Shown piece after piece: positions 48,898-62,300 of a stretch of DNA of 64,000 nucleotides; the first letter of the stretch is position 1; every line of letters begins with the position of its first letter. The notes beneath the pieces were generated by a model. That model saw only the letters and a list, made by a program, of their open reading frames with translations, was not told the DNA's origin and ran no database searches. A program made the translations under genes and the position numbers. Origin of the DNA: Epiperipatus broadwayi (taxonomy: Eukaryota > Onychophora > Udeonychophora > Euonychophora > Peripatidae). The stretch is from the NCBI GenBank assembly GCA_028023455.1, contig JAQFVV010012402.1:17364935-17428934 (forward strand), given 5' to 3'.

Positions 48898-50434
48898 TCT
48901 CATATTACAATTTAAATTTGGTGAAAAGAACAAAAAAAATCTTCCAAGACATGTTTTGCCAGCACTTGTACTTATATTATAAACTTATGTTTTACACAAT
49001 AAACATTATGAATGAAACATTGTCACAAATGTAGACTGCAATTTAAGAATATCACAGATTTTATACTCAAATGATAATGTATGCATTTTGTATAGAATGC
49101 TATATAATATTACAACATTCTATTTTTGTATATGAAATATGTAATCAGCTGATGTGCAGTAAATACTTTTTTTTATCACATTATGCTGAATGGAATATAT
49201 ATTAAGGTATGTGATAGTAATTTACAAAACAGGACAAACAAAAAAAAAGAAAGAATAATAATATATGTATAAAAGTATGCTTTATTATTTTGTTTCTATT
49301 TTAATTAGTCTGTTTTATAATCATTATTTTCTAATACACAAACTATAAATCTAATCACAAGCCATGTGTCAAAAAAGTTGAAAGCAGTTTTATTATCGTA
49401 ATTTATTACTCGAATCATGGCATATTTCTTCTGTACTACGCTAAGGAATTCTTTTCAAATAGAGAATATAAGTTTTATATTTTATTTTAAAATGTTGTGA
49501 TTAGGTGTTGTGGATTTTAGTTTCTATAGTTCTGGAACACTGAAAGATGAATTGGAATGTTTGAATTTAAAGAGAAAATCATATTGTTTTTATATGTACT
49601 AATGACCAGATTTCTTCTTTGTAAATGATTCTTTTTGTTTACAAAGTAAAATTTTTAATAGCAATGAAAGAATGCAGGTAGTAAAATGGGATTTTCACTT
49701 ATGGTTAATTTATTTAATTTTTAAAATATATTCTTTGCTTGCTTACATGATTTATTTACATATTATACGGCTATTATAATTTTTTTTTTAAAGATGAATA
49801 ATAGCCATAATATTTCACCATGATCAAATATTTTCTTATTATTTGTTTATATTTTTCCAATAAATTTTTTTGAAGTTAACAAATTAAGGAAACAAAATAC
49901 ATTTATTTCATGCTTTACAAAATCTCTAAATAAAGCTAAATACATTTTTAATGTAAAGTTCTAATTAAGAAATACAAAAAAAAAAAACCCTACTAAACAT
50001 TTCGCCCTCTTTTCATATATATTATTTACAAAATGATTTCCATTATAATTACTATAAAGTGTCCATAATTATTTTCCCACCAGAGCAATGATCAAAATAG
50101 TTATTGTTTTTTGTGCAGTTTGAGGCAAATCCTTCAAGCATTTCATTGGTTAATCCGAGCTTTTCAGGGATATTCTGAATAATACTAATCACAGTTCTGA
50201 AAATAAAATAAAAATTTTTGTTAAAATATATTTAATTATATAATCAATATATCATTCAGGTCTTGTGATGTTTGAACACCAAAAGTTAAGCTATGATCCA
50301 GGTACCTTTGCTTCCTAGATAAGATTAAACTCCTATGTAAGAATATAAAAGTAAAAGCATTACAATTGAATAAATTATTTTAATTATAATTATTTTAAGA
50401 ATATATAACTGAAACGCAGGCTTAATATATACCA
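48898..50434. other. AT-rich intergenic DNA
   Basis: Nothing recognisable was seen. At 50250-50320 a somewhat more complex block (GTGATGTTTGAACACCAAAA, GATCCAGGTACC) resembles repeat debris. Confidence 0.5.
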
Positions 50435-50675
50435 TGTGTCTTATATGTAATATAGGGTATATGAGCACAGACTTTCACATGACCCACCACTCTCCACTCT
50501 ATCTAATAACACTGATACACTCAAGCACATATATGCTGGTTTAGCATGAAATACGTATATTGGTGATTATTTATCTTTTCAGCATATATGTGCTTGAGTG
50601 TATCAGTATTATTAGATAGAGTGGAGAGTGGTGGGTCATGTGAAAGTCTGTGCTCATATACCCTATATTACATTT
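50435..50675. repeat. R1 foldback copy f
   Basis: Positions 50435-50531 and 50577-50675 are near-perfect reverse complements. The loop (GGTTTAGCATGAAATACGTA and on) is the unique centre of R1. Each arm equals the right half of R1 (GTGTATCAGT ... GTGGAGAGTGGTGGGT ... CCTATATTACAT). The left half of R1 has been replaced by an inverted copy of the right half. Confidence 0.85.
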
Positions 50676-51745
50676 AAGAACATATGTTTATTCTACTTTA
50701 GAGTAAATGAACTTTGATGAATATCTATAATCCACATCTCACTAGCTCTTAATCAGTGATGTTTTGCGTAGTTGATGAAGGTCGTAGTCTAGAAATGAGT
50801 CTGAAGATGTGAATTACAGAATTATCAACTAGTATCATTTGATTAATCAAGTTTACAATAGATGACTGGATTAGAATAAACAGAGAGGTTAAAAACATGT
50901 TGAATGTAAGTGGATAAGGTCATGTGGTAATAATATAACATTTTAAATAGTTACTCCTATACTATTTTATAAATAAATATCAAAAGGATTTAAAAATGAG
51001 TTTAGAAAGTTGGAAAGTAAATTTTTAACATTATTAATTTGACTGCACAGTAATCTTAAATATGCTTTTATAATAAATATTTATAAAAATAGGATTATTA
51101 ATATAATACTTTCCCCCTCCTAAATAAGTGAAGTACAAAATATAATACATGCAATGTCCAATCAGTGTGTTATTTTTACATATCTGATTATGATGAACAA
51201 AAATAAAGACTAATATGGAAGACATGTTAAAAAATGGATAGACTTAATTAAACATTTCCAGTTTGATAAAATATTTTACTAAAAAAACGACAGTGATTAC
51301 AGAAATAATACAGTATATATAATTGAGCAATTGTTAAATATTTAGTTGTTAGATTAGAATCAAATTTGTTATTTTTATATGTGACAAAATTATATGCTTA
51401 TTTACAAATGCATAATTAGGTATTTTGTACCTTCAGAAGCAGAATCCTTGGATTAGGTCTTTCATGATGATATTTCATTGCTTCTAGAAATTTTGGTCTA
51501 TTATTCCCCAGACTAACTCTGATTAATCATTCTACAACTGTAGCAAGGGTACATTGGATTGATGATTATTCAGCTTACCATGCTTTAATCTTGTTTAGTT
51601 CAGTAATTACTTTTGTCTTTAATTAGTTTTTATATTATATTTTGATAAACATGTTATTATAAATTCAAGATGATCTCTTGATATTTCTTGGATTAGTTTA
51701 TTCTAGATGCTGAAGTAGTGTATACAAAACAATTCTTAAATCATT
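50676..51745. other. AT-rich intergenic DNA
   Basis: No gene or named repeat was seen. The minus-strand open frame at 51034-51225 is low-complexity. Confidence 0.6.
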
Positions 51746-52448
51746 ATACTTTTATAATAGATAATTTAATTATTTGTAACTATTTATTGCATTTTATTTA
51801 CTTTTTAAGATCAACTTATTTCACAATATCATTTACAGTCTAAATATCAGTATATTTTATATTTCTCCTCCTATTTCCTTAATAGTCATTATGAATTGTG
51901 ATAATTTATATCATTACTTTATTTTTGACAATACAACTAGATTATTTCTATCTGTTGCTAAATTCTTGCTGTGAAAATTTTTATTAACTTCACCTATATA
52001 AGTTTAAAGTGTATTATAAGTATTGGGAATCATTTGTAATCTTTCAGATTCAAATTTTAAAATCTACTGGCTGTTCATTTGTTTATGTCTTTTCTTTATC
52101 TGCTATACTTTTATAATAGATAATTTAATCATTTGTAACCATTTATCTCATTTTATTTACTTTTTAAGATCAACATATTTCACAATATTTACAGTCTAAA
52201 TATCAGTATATTTTATATTCCTCCTATTTCCTTGATAGTCATTACGAATTGTGTAATTTACATCATTGCTTTAGTTTTGGACTGGATTATTTTTATTTGT
52301 TGCTAAATTCTTGCTGTGAAAATTTTTATTAACTTCACCTGTATATGATTAAAACATATTATAAGTATTAGGAACTATTGGTAATCTTTCAGATTCAAGT
52401 TTTAAAATCTACTGGCTGTTGATTAGTTTATGTCTTTTCTTTATCTGC
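51746..52448 (+). repeat. Tandem duplication, 358-bp unit
   Basis: Positions 51746-52103 and 52104-52448 align end to end (TATACTTTTATAATAGATAA, GATCAACTTATTTCACAATA, AAATTCTTGCTGTGAAAATT, TAAAATCTACTGGCTGTT) at about 90 percent. Small deletions occur in the second copy. I recognise no coding content. Confidence 0.85.
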
Positions 52449-54802
52449 TTTTGTCCAGCTTGTCAGCCTCATTGCAACTTATTAAAAAAAAAAAAATTGT
52501 CTTTTATATTTGACTTTATTATCATGATCATTATTTTATTTGATAATCTTTTTACAAATGTACCTTATGTCCAAACTTTATTCAGAATGATTTTGACTCA
52601 AATATTTTTTTCCAATAACATTTTCTTTCTTTCTATAGAATCAATCAGAGTTTCTTCACTAGTCATTATTAATATTAATTTGTTTCTTAGTTTTCCACCT
52701 CACTTATACTTTGGCTATTGATTTTCCCATAGATATAGGTGTTCAATGTCTATGAAGGAATGCTGTACATATCAATTTTTGCATATTGGTAATTTCATTT
52801 TTTTCTAAATTTGCTTAAATTGTTGAACTACATTTTCTATAAAGTTATTTGACTCTGAATGGAAGGAAAATGACTGTGAATCCAATTTTTTTAAGAAGTG
52901 AAGATAGTTCTATTACTAAAAGTAATAGTTTAAGATATCCATAATGTTCAAAGATATCTTACAATTTTGTGATTGTTTTGTCTGCTACAGTGTTTTTTTC
53001 TAAGTGATATTCTGCTCATTTGGAGAGAACAACATTATCTTAGACCAAGAAAATTGAGTCTTTAATGGAAATTTTTTCAGTGACTGGCATATGATTATTT
53101 TTTACTTATTTCTCAATCTCTGAGAATTAAACTATCAGACATAGCAATGTGCTAAAACTTTATACTAAATCTGGACGATCTATATGAAGTAGAACAATTT
53201 CTTCCGTCAATCATTATTAAAATGCTTTTCCTCAAATACAATTTTCATAGATAGACAAAGATTTTTGGGCTTTCCAGACTGTCACTCTATTCACAGGTTT
53301 ATGAGCAGGCAAACCATTTCCAATTTATTTCATGAACAACTGATAGCTTTTGTTCACTTTGTTATTTTATTATCAAGTGTTTAAGTATTTGTATATGGTT
53401 AACACCATCTTAGAACTTTGCAATTTTTCCTTATCTGGGTTCCTTGTTTTAAATACTTGCATTGTTTATACATTAAATTATAATTGTATAATGTTACTTC
53501 TCTTTATCTTATTATTCAAGAATTAAGTTGTCGGGCAATAGTTTGTCAGTAGCTAATTTCCCAATAAAAGTTTATAGTCAGTGTAATTTCCCAATAAAAG
53601 TTTATAGTCAGTTATTTCTTTGGATTTCACCAAATTCCTTGATACATGTCTTATAGGCTGTTCATCATTGTAAACTGGATGATATATTACAGTACTCAGT
53701 TTTCATCTATAATGTAAATAATAACTTTTTGGGTGTTATCAAAATGAAACAACAATTTTTTTGATAACAATAAAATCTTAGTTACATTAAATACATTTTC
53801 TGAATTTTCTTTCACATCTAGTTTCATTTTTTTTTTTTAAAGCTATAAAATGGTGTTAACATGGATCTCTTTTAAAAAGAAAACTATCAAAGTAATTTAT
53901 GAATCTAAAGGAAAGCTTATAGTTGTTTAACATTTCTTGGTCTATTATATTGGTTCACAGAAAAGTACAAGTTAAGGCTTATGGGTGCTTCAACTGCAGA
54001 TCCCTTAAAGACTTAAGTTTCACAAATTGATTAATCTCATTAATCTGTGTCAAATGATTCTGTGGGCTATAGTATCTCTGTTGGAATTAGGTGTGGGATG
54101 GATACTTGCGAGCCTTGTTTATCTTGGTGTATGATAGGCAATAGATAATGTGATAGGTCACTTTCTACTCTTAGTAGCAGATAACACTATCTCATCATTA
54201 TTGCCCTCCAGTATCTCCTCCATTTTTTTATTACTCATATATATTAACTGTTTTCCACTTCTGATTATCATAGCTTTTATCTGGTTTGAGTTTATTATAT
54301 TTCTGCTATTCACTGCATGATAAATATGTCATGAAGTTTGTTTGCCATTCCAATTGTCTTTTGTGTTTGGTTGTGATACTTATTTGTTTAGTTTTAAATT
54401 TTAGCATACAAGTTTAGACTCTATCTTTTCTACTATTTTAAAATTTTAGTTTATTAATCATTTAGTATTTTATTTGTTGGTCCCTCTATATATCATACCA
54501 AACAGTTAAATTGTTTATTGCCATCATCAGAAAAAGAAAAAAAAATTAACTTCTTTGGGATATTAAACGATTGTCTCATGCATCATATTTGATTGGTCGA
54601 AATGTTGTTTTATTTTTTTTTTAATGATGTTAAGACTATAAACATGATATCAACAGAAATACAGGCATTTGATACATCTCTAATGTAGCTTTCTAAAGAT
54701 GTCCTTAATAAAAAAATCTGATGAAATTTGGATTTTTTATTAATTTTTTGTTGTAACAGGCGCGTATAATTTTTTTTTTGTGATCAATTTTGTAATTCCC
54801 AT
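52449..54802. other. AT-rich intergenic DNA
   Basis: Apart from the short repeat at 53553-53611 I see nothing. Codon-like texture in parts (53000-53300) may be old transposon debris. Confidence 0.5.
53553..53611 (+). repeat. 31-bp tandem repeat, two copies
   Basis: TAATTTCCCAATAAAAGTTT plus ATAGTCAG occurs twice in a row with no difference seen, so it is recent. Confidence 0.85.
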
Positions 54803-55332
54803 GAAGCAATAAAGACAGAAAACTTTTATTGGCCTCATGAGTTAAACAAAATGGATTAAAAATATGCTATTCACAAACTAGGCTTTCCATGGAGTCTAAA
54901 CATAATTGCAGAATATCGAGCTCGTAAGTGTACAATTTTAAGTTTTTAAGTTTTTGAATAATATTTTAATTTTTTTTTAATTATTTGAAAAATGATTAAT
55001 TTTTATTAATTTGTGTTAGTGTGTGTATATAAATTCAATATTTATTTATGCTCATATGAATTCATATGTACAGTAATTTTGTGTGTTCTAATCCACTTAT
55101 TTGATAAAAATAATGATTCTCAAAAGGTTTAATAATTTATTATTATGTTTATATGGTGTGTTTGTGTTTACTCTTGTGTGCTGTATTATAGGTAATGATT
55201 TACAAAACTAATCAAATGTACAGAAAGATTGCATATGCAGGCAAAGAATCAAATTCTGATTCTTGCCTATGCCTTGATACTCATGCTGTCAAGTCACCAG
55301 TTTTGCCATATTATTTTCAAGTCTATAGCTAA
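54803..55332 (+). pseudogene. Possible exon fragments of an unrecognised protein
   Basis: From 54803 a frame reads about 19 residues (ENFYWPHELNKMD), one stop, then about 22 residues (YAIHKLGFPWSLNIIAEYRA), and ends at a good donor (CTC then GTAAGTG, 54924). At 55191 an acceptor-like TATTATAG is followed by more complex sequence with a 45-codon frame (55195-55332). Joining the donor to the acceptor gives a stop within five codons. I do not recognise the protein. It may be a transposase relic or a processed fragment. Confidence 0.25.
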
Positions 55333-56199
55333 TAAATGGACTATATGCAAATAAATTATATCTATGTGATCAATAAATATAACAAGATAGCATCACTGGT
55401 ATGCATAAAGAATATAAACATCACTGGTGTCCATAAAGAATATAAATATCACTGATGTATACAAAAAAAATAAAATGAAAGAGATGAAACTCATTTTATC
55501 AGTGATATAGACAGTAGCCTGTAATTTCTAGTTTTAAATAGACAAAAAGCCAATTGTTATGATGACAAAAGCATATCTATCTTCTGCAAATGATTTGTTT
55601 TGTATATTTTTATTAGGATGAATCTTTTTCTTATAGACATCTTTGAGATTTGTTAACCTTTGGGGTATAAGATAAAATGAAGAATTTTATGCGAATACTT
55701 TTGGAGATCCTGAAACTATGGATTATCTTAGGAAAGATATTATATATGGTTTGAAAGATAATTTTGTAAGGAATACAAAGAAGTTATTTTTTGAATATGT
55801 AATTTAAATTTAGTTAATGATGAATTAGAAATTATGAACAAACAAAGCAATAATTATGTCGGCTGTTGAAATTTCTTTTCTTTCTTATTTTTTAAATAGT
55901 AATTACTATTTGTCTTAGCCTTATTGTTTTTCATAGTTTTTGTAGTTTCTATCAATGTAATTTTTTTTGCTCTATCATTATTAAAACTGAAGTTTTTATG
56001 AAAATTGTGTCTAGAGTTAGTTTTTAAAAAAAATTCTATATGGCATTCTACATTCAAGCAATTAAAGAGGTCTGTTGAAACATATGACCTTCAAAAGTTT
56101 GATTATCCACCTTTTTAATCTATATTTTCTATTTTATTAATCCTTGTCTGATTCCATTAGTGGTTATATAATTGTTGGAGTTTGAGGGGTTTTTTTTTT

Positions 56200-58510
56200 T
56201 TTTTTTTAAGATAAAATTACAGTTCCTGATAGGAACATATCAATGCTGCCCATACACAAATTATTCTTGAAATTTGGAAATAAAAGTATTTTTCACTTTC
56301 AACTTAACCTCCAGTTATTGGCAAACTGAATACCATGAAGTGTGCCAATACACTGCCTTTTGATACAAAGGGTTTACATATCAGTTTAATATGATGCTCT
56401 TTGGATTGATCAATAGTGGTGCTGGTCTAATAAGATATTTGGACAAGACCCTATCTCCTGATATTAAACAGATTGCCACTATCTATGTATATGATGTGAT
56501 AATTGCATCATCCATGATCAAAGAATATCTTCAGTACCTGAAACCATTCTTGAAAGAGTGCTTGATAAAGGGATAAAGTCAACTTCAAGAATAATATGCT
56601 AGTGTGCAACAAGGTAATCTTAGATCACAGCATTGATTGTAATGGGATCTGATCTCATCCAGACAAGATCAAGGTGATCCAGACCCTTCCAAGACCAATT
56701 AATAAAAAGCAGATCAGATCATTTTTGGGACTGTGTAACTTCTACAATTGTTTTTACCAAAATTTTTCTGACCACATCAAACCATTGTGAAACTCATTAG
56801 AAAGGATGAGAAGTGGGTCTGGACCAGTGAACAAGATGAGGCCTTTGCAAATATTGAAACAGGCTTCTTAGGACAAACCATGTTAGCCTATCCTGATTTT
56901 AACAAATCATTTCTTGTCCAGACAAACTAGTGGTTTTGGATTAGAGGTAACTATCCCAAATCCAGGAGGATGGCCACTCCGGAGTCATCTACTTCATTGC
57001 TGGATCATAAAGGGTTCAGAAATCAACTATATGGTTATGGAGAAGGAAGCATTAGCAATAGTGTGGGCATTTCAAAACTTTCAACAGATGCTTCTCAGAT
57101 TGAAGGTGATAGTGATCACAGACCACAAGAGCCTTGAATTTGTCAACATCTATCTGGCTAGCTGACTTGCTTGGTCAGATAGAGCTTGCTGCTACAAGAA
57201 TTCAATTACAATTACTGTAAAGGATCCAAAAACATCATGACTGATGTGCTAAGTTGAAATCCATGTTGGTTAGAAGAGAAAATGTAATGGCAGATGTAGC
57301 CTACATCATGAACATTGACCTAATGTTAGATGAGAATGTAGAGAATGATTAACATGTGAGAAACTGTCAGAAGATGTATATCCGAGCACCATAAAATATT
57401 AAAGGGAGGAATTCTGTGTGCACCAAAAAATCTTGAGACTTATAAGCTAGTTAACCAAGTCTTACTATACAAAACCAGCCTGAATGAAGATGAGTGGAGA
57501 GTAGTAATACCTAACTTAAGACCCTACTTATTATTTGTTGATATTGGCACTATGAGGCCCACAAAACTGCATACCTTTAAAAATTAGTTTTACTGCCTAA
57601 AATGGTATGAAGACATCTTGAAAACTCTCCAAGATTGTCTGGTTTGCTTAAGAACTAAGCCAGTAAACTGAAGCTGTATTAGCTCATAATATCTGTTATA
57701 CTAGAAAGACTGAATGAAATCCTAGTGATTGACTACTATTTTTAACAAACAAAAATACTTGTTAGTCACCTATTCTTTTTGAAATACATTTTGCCTTATC
57801 CAATATCCAGGCTAATTCTAAATATACAATCAAAGTATTAGACACCCTTCATTTTAGAGAGAGGGGAGCCCATGATCATCTTAACCAACCGATCATGGCA
57901 TCCCTTTCACATCAAAGGAATGGAAAAGATAGGTGGAGAAATCTCGAATAAAGCATGTGCTTACCTCCATTAGGAATCCTCAAATCCTTGTGAACATGTA
58001 ATTGGGGAGATCAGGTGTTTGTTCAGAACCTATCTGGAAGGTCAGCATAAGGGCTGGATAAAGAAAATGCAGAGAGTAGTCAATTACATCAACTGGAAGA
58101 TAAACAAATCAACAGGATTTATGCCCATCAGGCCAAAACAGCCATCTTATTTAATAAGTATTAGTCTATGGCTACACAACCAGAAAAACACTAAAAATGA
58201 TAGACCAGAACTGCATAACTGCTTATAATCCATGGCTCACCAGAGAAGAAAAAACAAGCACATGTATTTAAAGTGGGGGCATAGTCTTAGTAAAAATGTC
58301 CCATGTGAGTAATCAGCAAGAGGGTACATTCCAAAATTTCCATAATAGTTATGAGGGGCCATTTATCATTGTGAGTTGCTCAAGTCTAAAAGCATATTGG
58401 GTGGGTGAGGGAGGAGAGATTTACAGCACTTACAATGCAAACCATATTTTGGCCACATTAAATGATCCTAATCATCCAATGACAATTGTGAAAGGAACTA
58501 GAAGCTAAAA
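56200..58510 (+). pseudogene. Ty3/gypsy-type pol remnant (RT, RNase H, integrase)
   Basis: Broken frames follow the Ty3 pol order. Reverse transcriptase, 56300-56570: YWQTEYH, FNMMLFGLINS, and the catalytic box present as YVYD in place of the usual YVDD. RT connection, 56640-56910: WVWTSEQDEAFANIE. RNase H, 56914-57165: EKEALAIVWAFQNFQQMLL and ITDHKSLEF. Integrase zinc-binding region, about 57370-57660: NLRPYLL, and DCLVCLRTK. Integrase core, 57680-58228, in several frames, including a GWIKKMQRVVNYINWKINKS stretch. Integrase C-terminus, 58296-58508: YEGPFIIVSC. There is no gag upstream. Many stops and the altered catalytic box show it is dead. Confidence 0.8.
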
Positions 58511-58940
58511 CAGAATTTCCTAGAAACACCAGGGAAAAGAGAAATCTGTATTTAGATACCAAGTGATATATGCAAAAAAATACATGACCAGGGCAGTTAA
58601 GCTTTGGTGAGGGTATGTCACAATGAGCACAAATGCAATTGCTGAGATACCTTGAAGCTCACAGATTAGAGAGTGGATTCCTACAAAGGAAGGATCACTC
58701 ATACATTTAGGTAGAATTTCAAATATCTGAAAAGACTCCAATGAGATCAGGATAGAGGCTACCAAACAAATTTATGCATCATCTATGAAAGAGACTCATA
58801 ACCAGTTGGAGCATAACCATGAGACTATCAAAGGTTCCTAGATCAAAATCACACAAGTAATGATACTGTTTGGAGGCAAGATAGTATGTAGCAAATCAAA
58901 CAGTCTTAATAGTGCAAAGGAATGAACTAAAATCAATATT
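58511..58940. other. Sequence after pol, possibly a decayed third reading frame
   Basis: Positions 58540-58860 are less AT-rich than the surroundings and read for 20-30 residues at a time between stops. No family is recognised. This is where some Ty3-like elements carry an extra gene, but nothing here proves one. Confidence 0.3.
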
Positions 58941-59365
58941 TAAATGAGGCATTTATTTATATAGTGCTATGTTTATAAATTGTAATAAACTAAAGATTAG
59001 CCTTTCAAGCTAATGTACATGTGCTTTTTATGAATGTTAATAATAATAATAAATAAATGCCTCATTTACATATGTTTGGTTTCATTTAAGAGTGACATTT
59101 TGTAAATTCTAGATAATTTCATTGATGTCATTCATTTAGACATAGTAAACAGTAATTTAAAGTGATTGATTTATCCTCATGCTTTCATATCCAGTACTTA
59201 AGACTTGCCCATATATAAGCATTTGGGTTGAATGAATAAGTGGATTTATTTATTCATTCACAAAGACTTTATCTTGTGTTGGAAATGAAAGTATTAATTT
59301 ATTATTATTAACATTCATAAAAAGTGCATGTACGTTAGCTTGAAAGGCTAATCTTTAATTTATTG
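58940..59365. repeat. Compound foldback, arms of about 75 bp
   Basis: Positions 58983-59057 and 59291-59364 are reverse complements (GATTAGCCTTTCAAGCTAAT against its complement) with few differences. A shorter inverted pair (AAATGAGGCATTTATTTA, 58943-58960 and 59050-59068) overlaps the left arm. Confidence 0.75.
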
Positions 59366-62300
59366 AAATCAATATGGTGTTATGGATCATGCCAATGAAT
59401 GTATGTGGTACTAAAAGCTCATAAGTGTTAAAATTTTAATTCATGATAAAAATTTTAAACCTATAAGGATAGGGAGTTGTAAGGATCACTTACAGTCACC
59501 AGGAATCTACCTGTCTCAGTCTAACCAAGTCAAGCCATAAAAAATTTAAACCCTATCAATAAAAATACCTTAATGATGAGCGAATGCACAAGTAGTAAAT
59601 ACAGTTTAATATTTTTTATTTCTTTTAAACCTTAAAACAAATTATAATTAAAAAAGAAAGGATAACGATAATTATAAACTTGCGATTCACATATGTATAT
59701 ATATATGTTAAAATATATAAGCCCAAAAGTGATTGTTCTATGCATCATTGACTGACTTGGATGACCACAGAAAAGAGTAATCACATGAAGCAATGCCCTC
59801 ATGTCAAACTATTGTTAGGTAACCAAACATGGAAACAATAAAGAAATTATGTTAGTCCAATAAATCTATAGTGAATACATAATAATAGGTCAGCATGTCC
59901 AGATATGAGCTGCATGTGTTCATGATTGGAAATAACATCAATCTCAATTTGGGTTGTACAATAATATAAAATAAAAAAAACTCCATTGTTGGAGGTCTCT
60001 TGTATGAAAATCAGCCTTCACTAATGAATGTCAATGTTGTTATTTCTTTCAAATGCAAACTATAGAACATCATGCTTAAATTAACTTTAGAAAATCAAAT
60101 TAGCGACCTTTGAAAAGCCGAAGGAAATACAAATTGACAAAAAGAAAAACAAACTATAACTACATAGTAACAAGTTAAATAATAGTTGATAGCTCTGCAT
60201 TATCAGTAAAAGAACTAAAGTGGGCAATTATTTTTTAACTCACTAGAAATTTAAAAAAAACTTGTCTGCCAAGAGAGGAAGTTAAAAGTGACAGAAAAGT
60301 CTATGCATCAATGTTACAGTACAATGTGTAGGTACTAGATAGTTATGTCATAAAGAAGCCAATGCCATTCTAATACCTGATAACAGAACTTGGGCAACAA
60401 GAATAACCAAATGAAGGGAAATGATGAGTCTACAGTGTTTTATTAAGATTTATTTCAAGGGAGCCCATGTGAGAATAGTCCGACCTTTACCACCAGTGAA
60501 GTTCAAGAATGTGAACTCTATGCAAACTTTACCCTATATAGAATAAGCTGAAGTTCACTCATTCCTCTTATGCTATTTTAAAATCATGACAGATAGAAAT
60601 GATTATTGTAATCCATTTTGTTTTTATGTTGGAGAAACCTTTGTAAATTACCATAAAACATGATTTATCCATGAAAGTTAGGGGAAAGGCCGTTAATTTT
60701 AGTTAGACTTTTTTTTTTTAAAAAATAAAGTTTAGATTAATGTTCCCAATCCCAATATCTTTATGTAAACCATCCAGTGGGAAGTAAAGGTAAGATTTTT
60801 TTATCTCTACACATTAATTTCAATCATTGTGATGGAACAGAATTTTCGTTGTTTGTTCATGATTACAGTAATCCATGTTTATTTTTTGGTATGACTGACT
60901 AACACACTTAACGTGAAAAGTCTTTCCTATAACATTAGGGACTTATACTATTGAATAGGAAAGAAAGGGAGTCCCTAAAGAGGAATAAGAGGATCTACAT
61001 GTGAGATGGACAATCATTGGAGTTTATCATGTATAATATTAAATTAGCAATTTAATTTTTTTGTTGTGTTTAATAAAATTGTTTATTCATTTATTTTTGC
61101 ATTTAATGTAAATAGTGATTATCAAGTGAATGAATTTCTACTGCAGGGAATGGAGGCAGGAAACTTGATAGTATTGCATCATATAAGCAGTAGAAAATCA
61201 TCCCTGGTATTGAATGCTAAACAAATTAATCATTATTGTTAGACATTTTGTTGGTAAATAAATTTTTTTAATTTGTTTCATATTAAATTTGGTCTCATAT
61301 ATTATAATCCATGTACACTCGTTCAAATTTAATACATTATTTAAGTGTACATACGCCCACATAAACTTACCCAATTAAGTAGAATGAATCACTAAAGCTT
61401 GTATGATAAGATTCCTATCTACATAGAAACAAATTAGCTAATTTTTTAATTGATTTCATCCCTGAAGAAAGCCAAAAGTGATTACTCCCTGAGTTTAAAC
61501 ACTGGTGCATAACATGGTTAGAAAGGGGAAGAGATTTAGATGAACTAATTCATATCTCATCTGAATTTAGTAGAACAGTGAGCTAGCATATTGGAGATGG
61601 ATGTGGTTGTGTTAGATACTTCAGGGCATGTTAAGCATCATCCTGAAGAACCAAAGTCCAACTGTAGATAGATTAGTTCTCCCTATCTGTATATAAATGC
61701 ATGGCCCATTACATTGGTCTATTATTTGCTGCCTGAACTTTCTGTAGTAAAGGTCTTTTTTCTCTTTTACATAATATGGCTCAAAATTTGTACAGTTTGA
61801 ATTCCATAAACACTTTTCCAAATTTTGTCCAAATTTTTAAAAAGGAATTGCTGCTTCAATTGTTTGATTTTGCTGACACTACAATATTATTATTATTAGA
61901 GAATATTCTTTTTAAACCTTATAGCAGTTAATCAATTTTTTAGGAAAAAATTTAAGTGCAGTAATTATTCCAAATACTGTTGTTAAAATTTTTGAAAATC
62001 TGTTGCTATCAGAAATCTGATGAAAAGCAACATTCAGACAATTTTTAAAGCTGAGATCTTTTACATTATTGTCAGATCTTATGTTAAGGACCAAATACAC
62101 TCTTGTTCAAATGTTTATTCACTGTAAATGTATAATTACAAATTTATTTGTTCATTGGTTTTTGTAATTACAATGTTAGATATAGTTCACTCTAAGTTTT
62201 CACTTGGCATAAAATTATCATTAATGCTAATTTCTGGATTGTTTTACTCCATTTTTGCTGTACTTTTTTTTATTAAAAAAAGTGGTTTATATAGTCAGAA

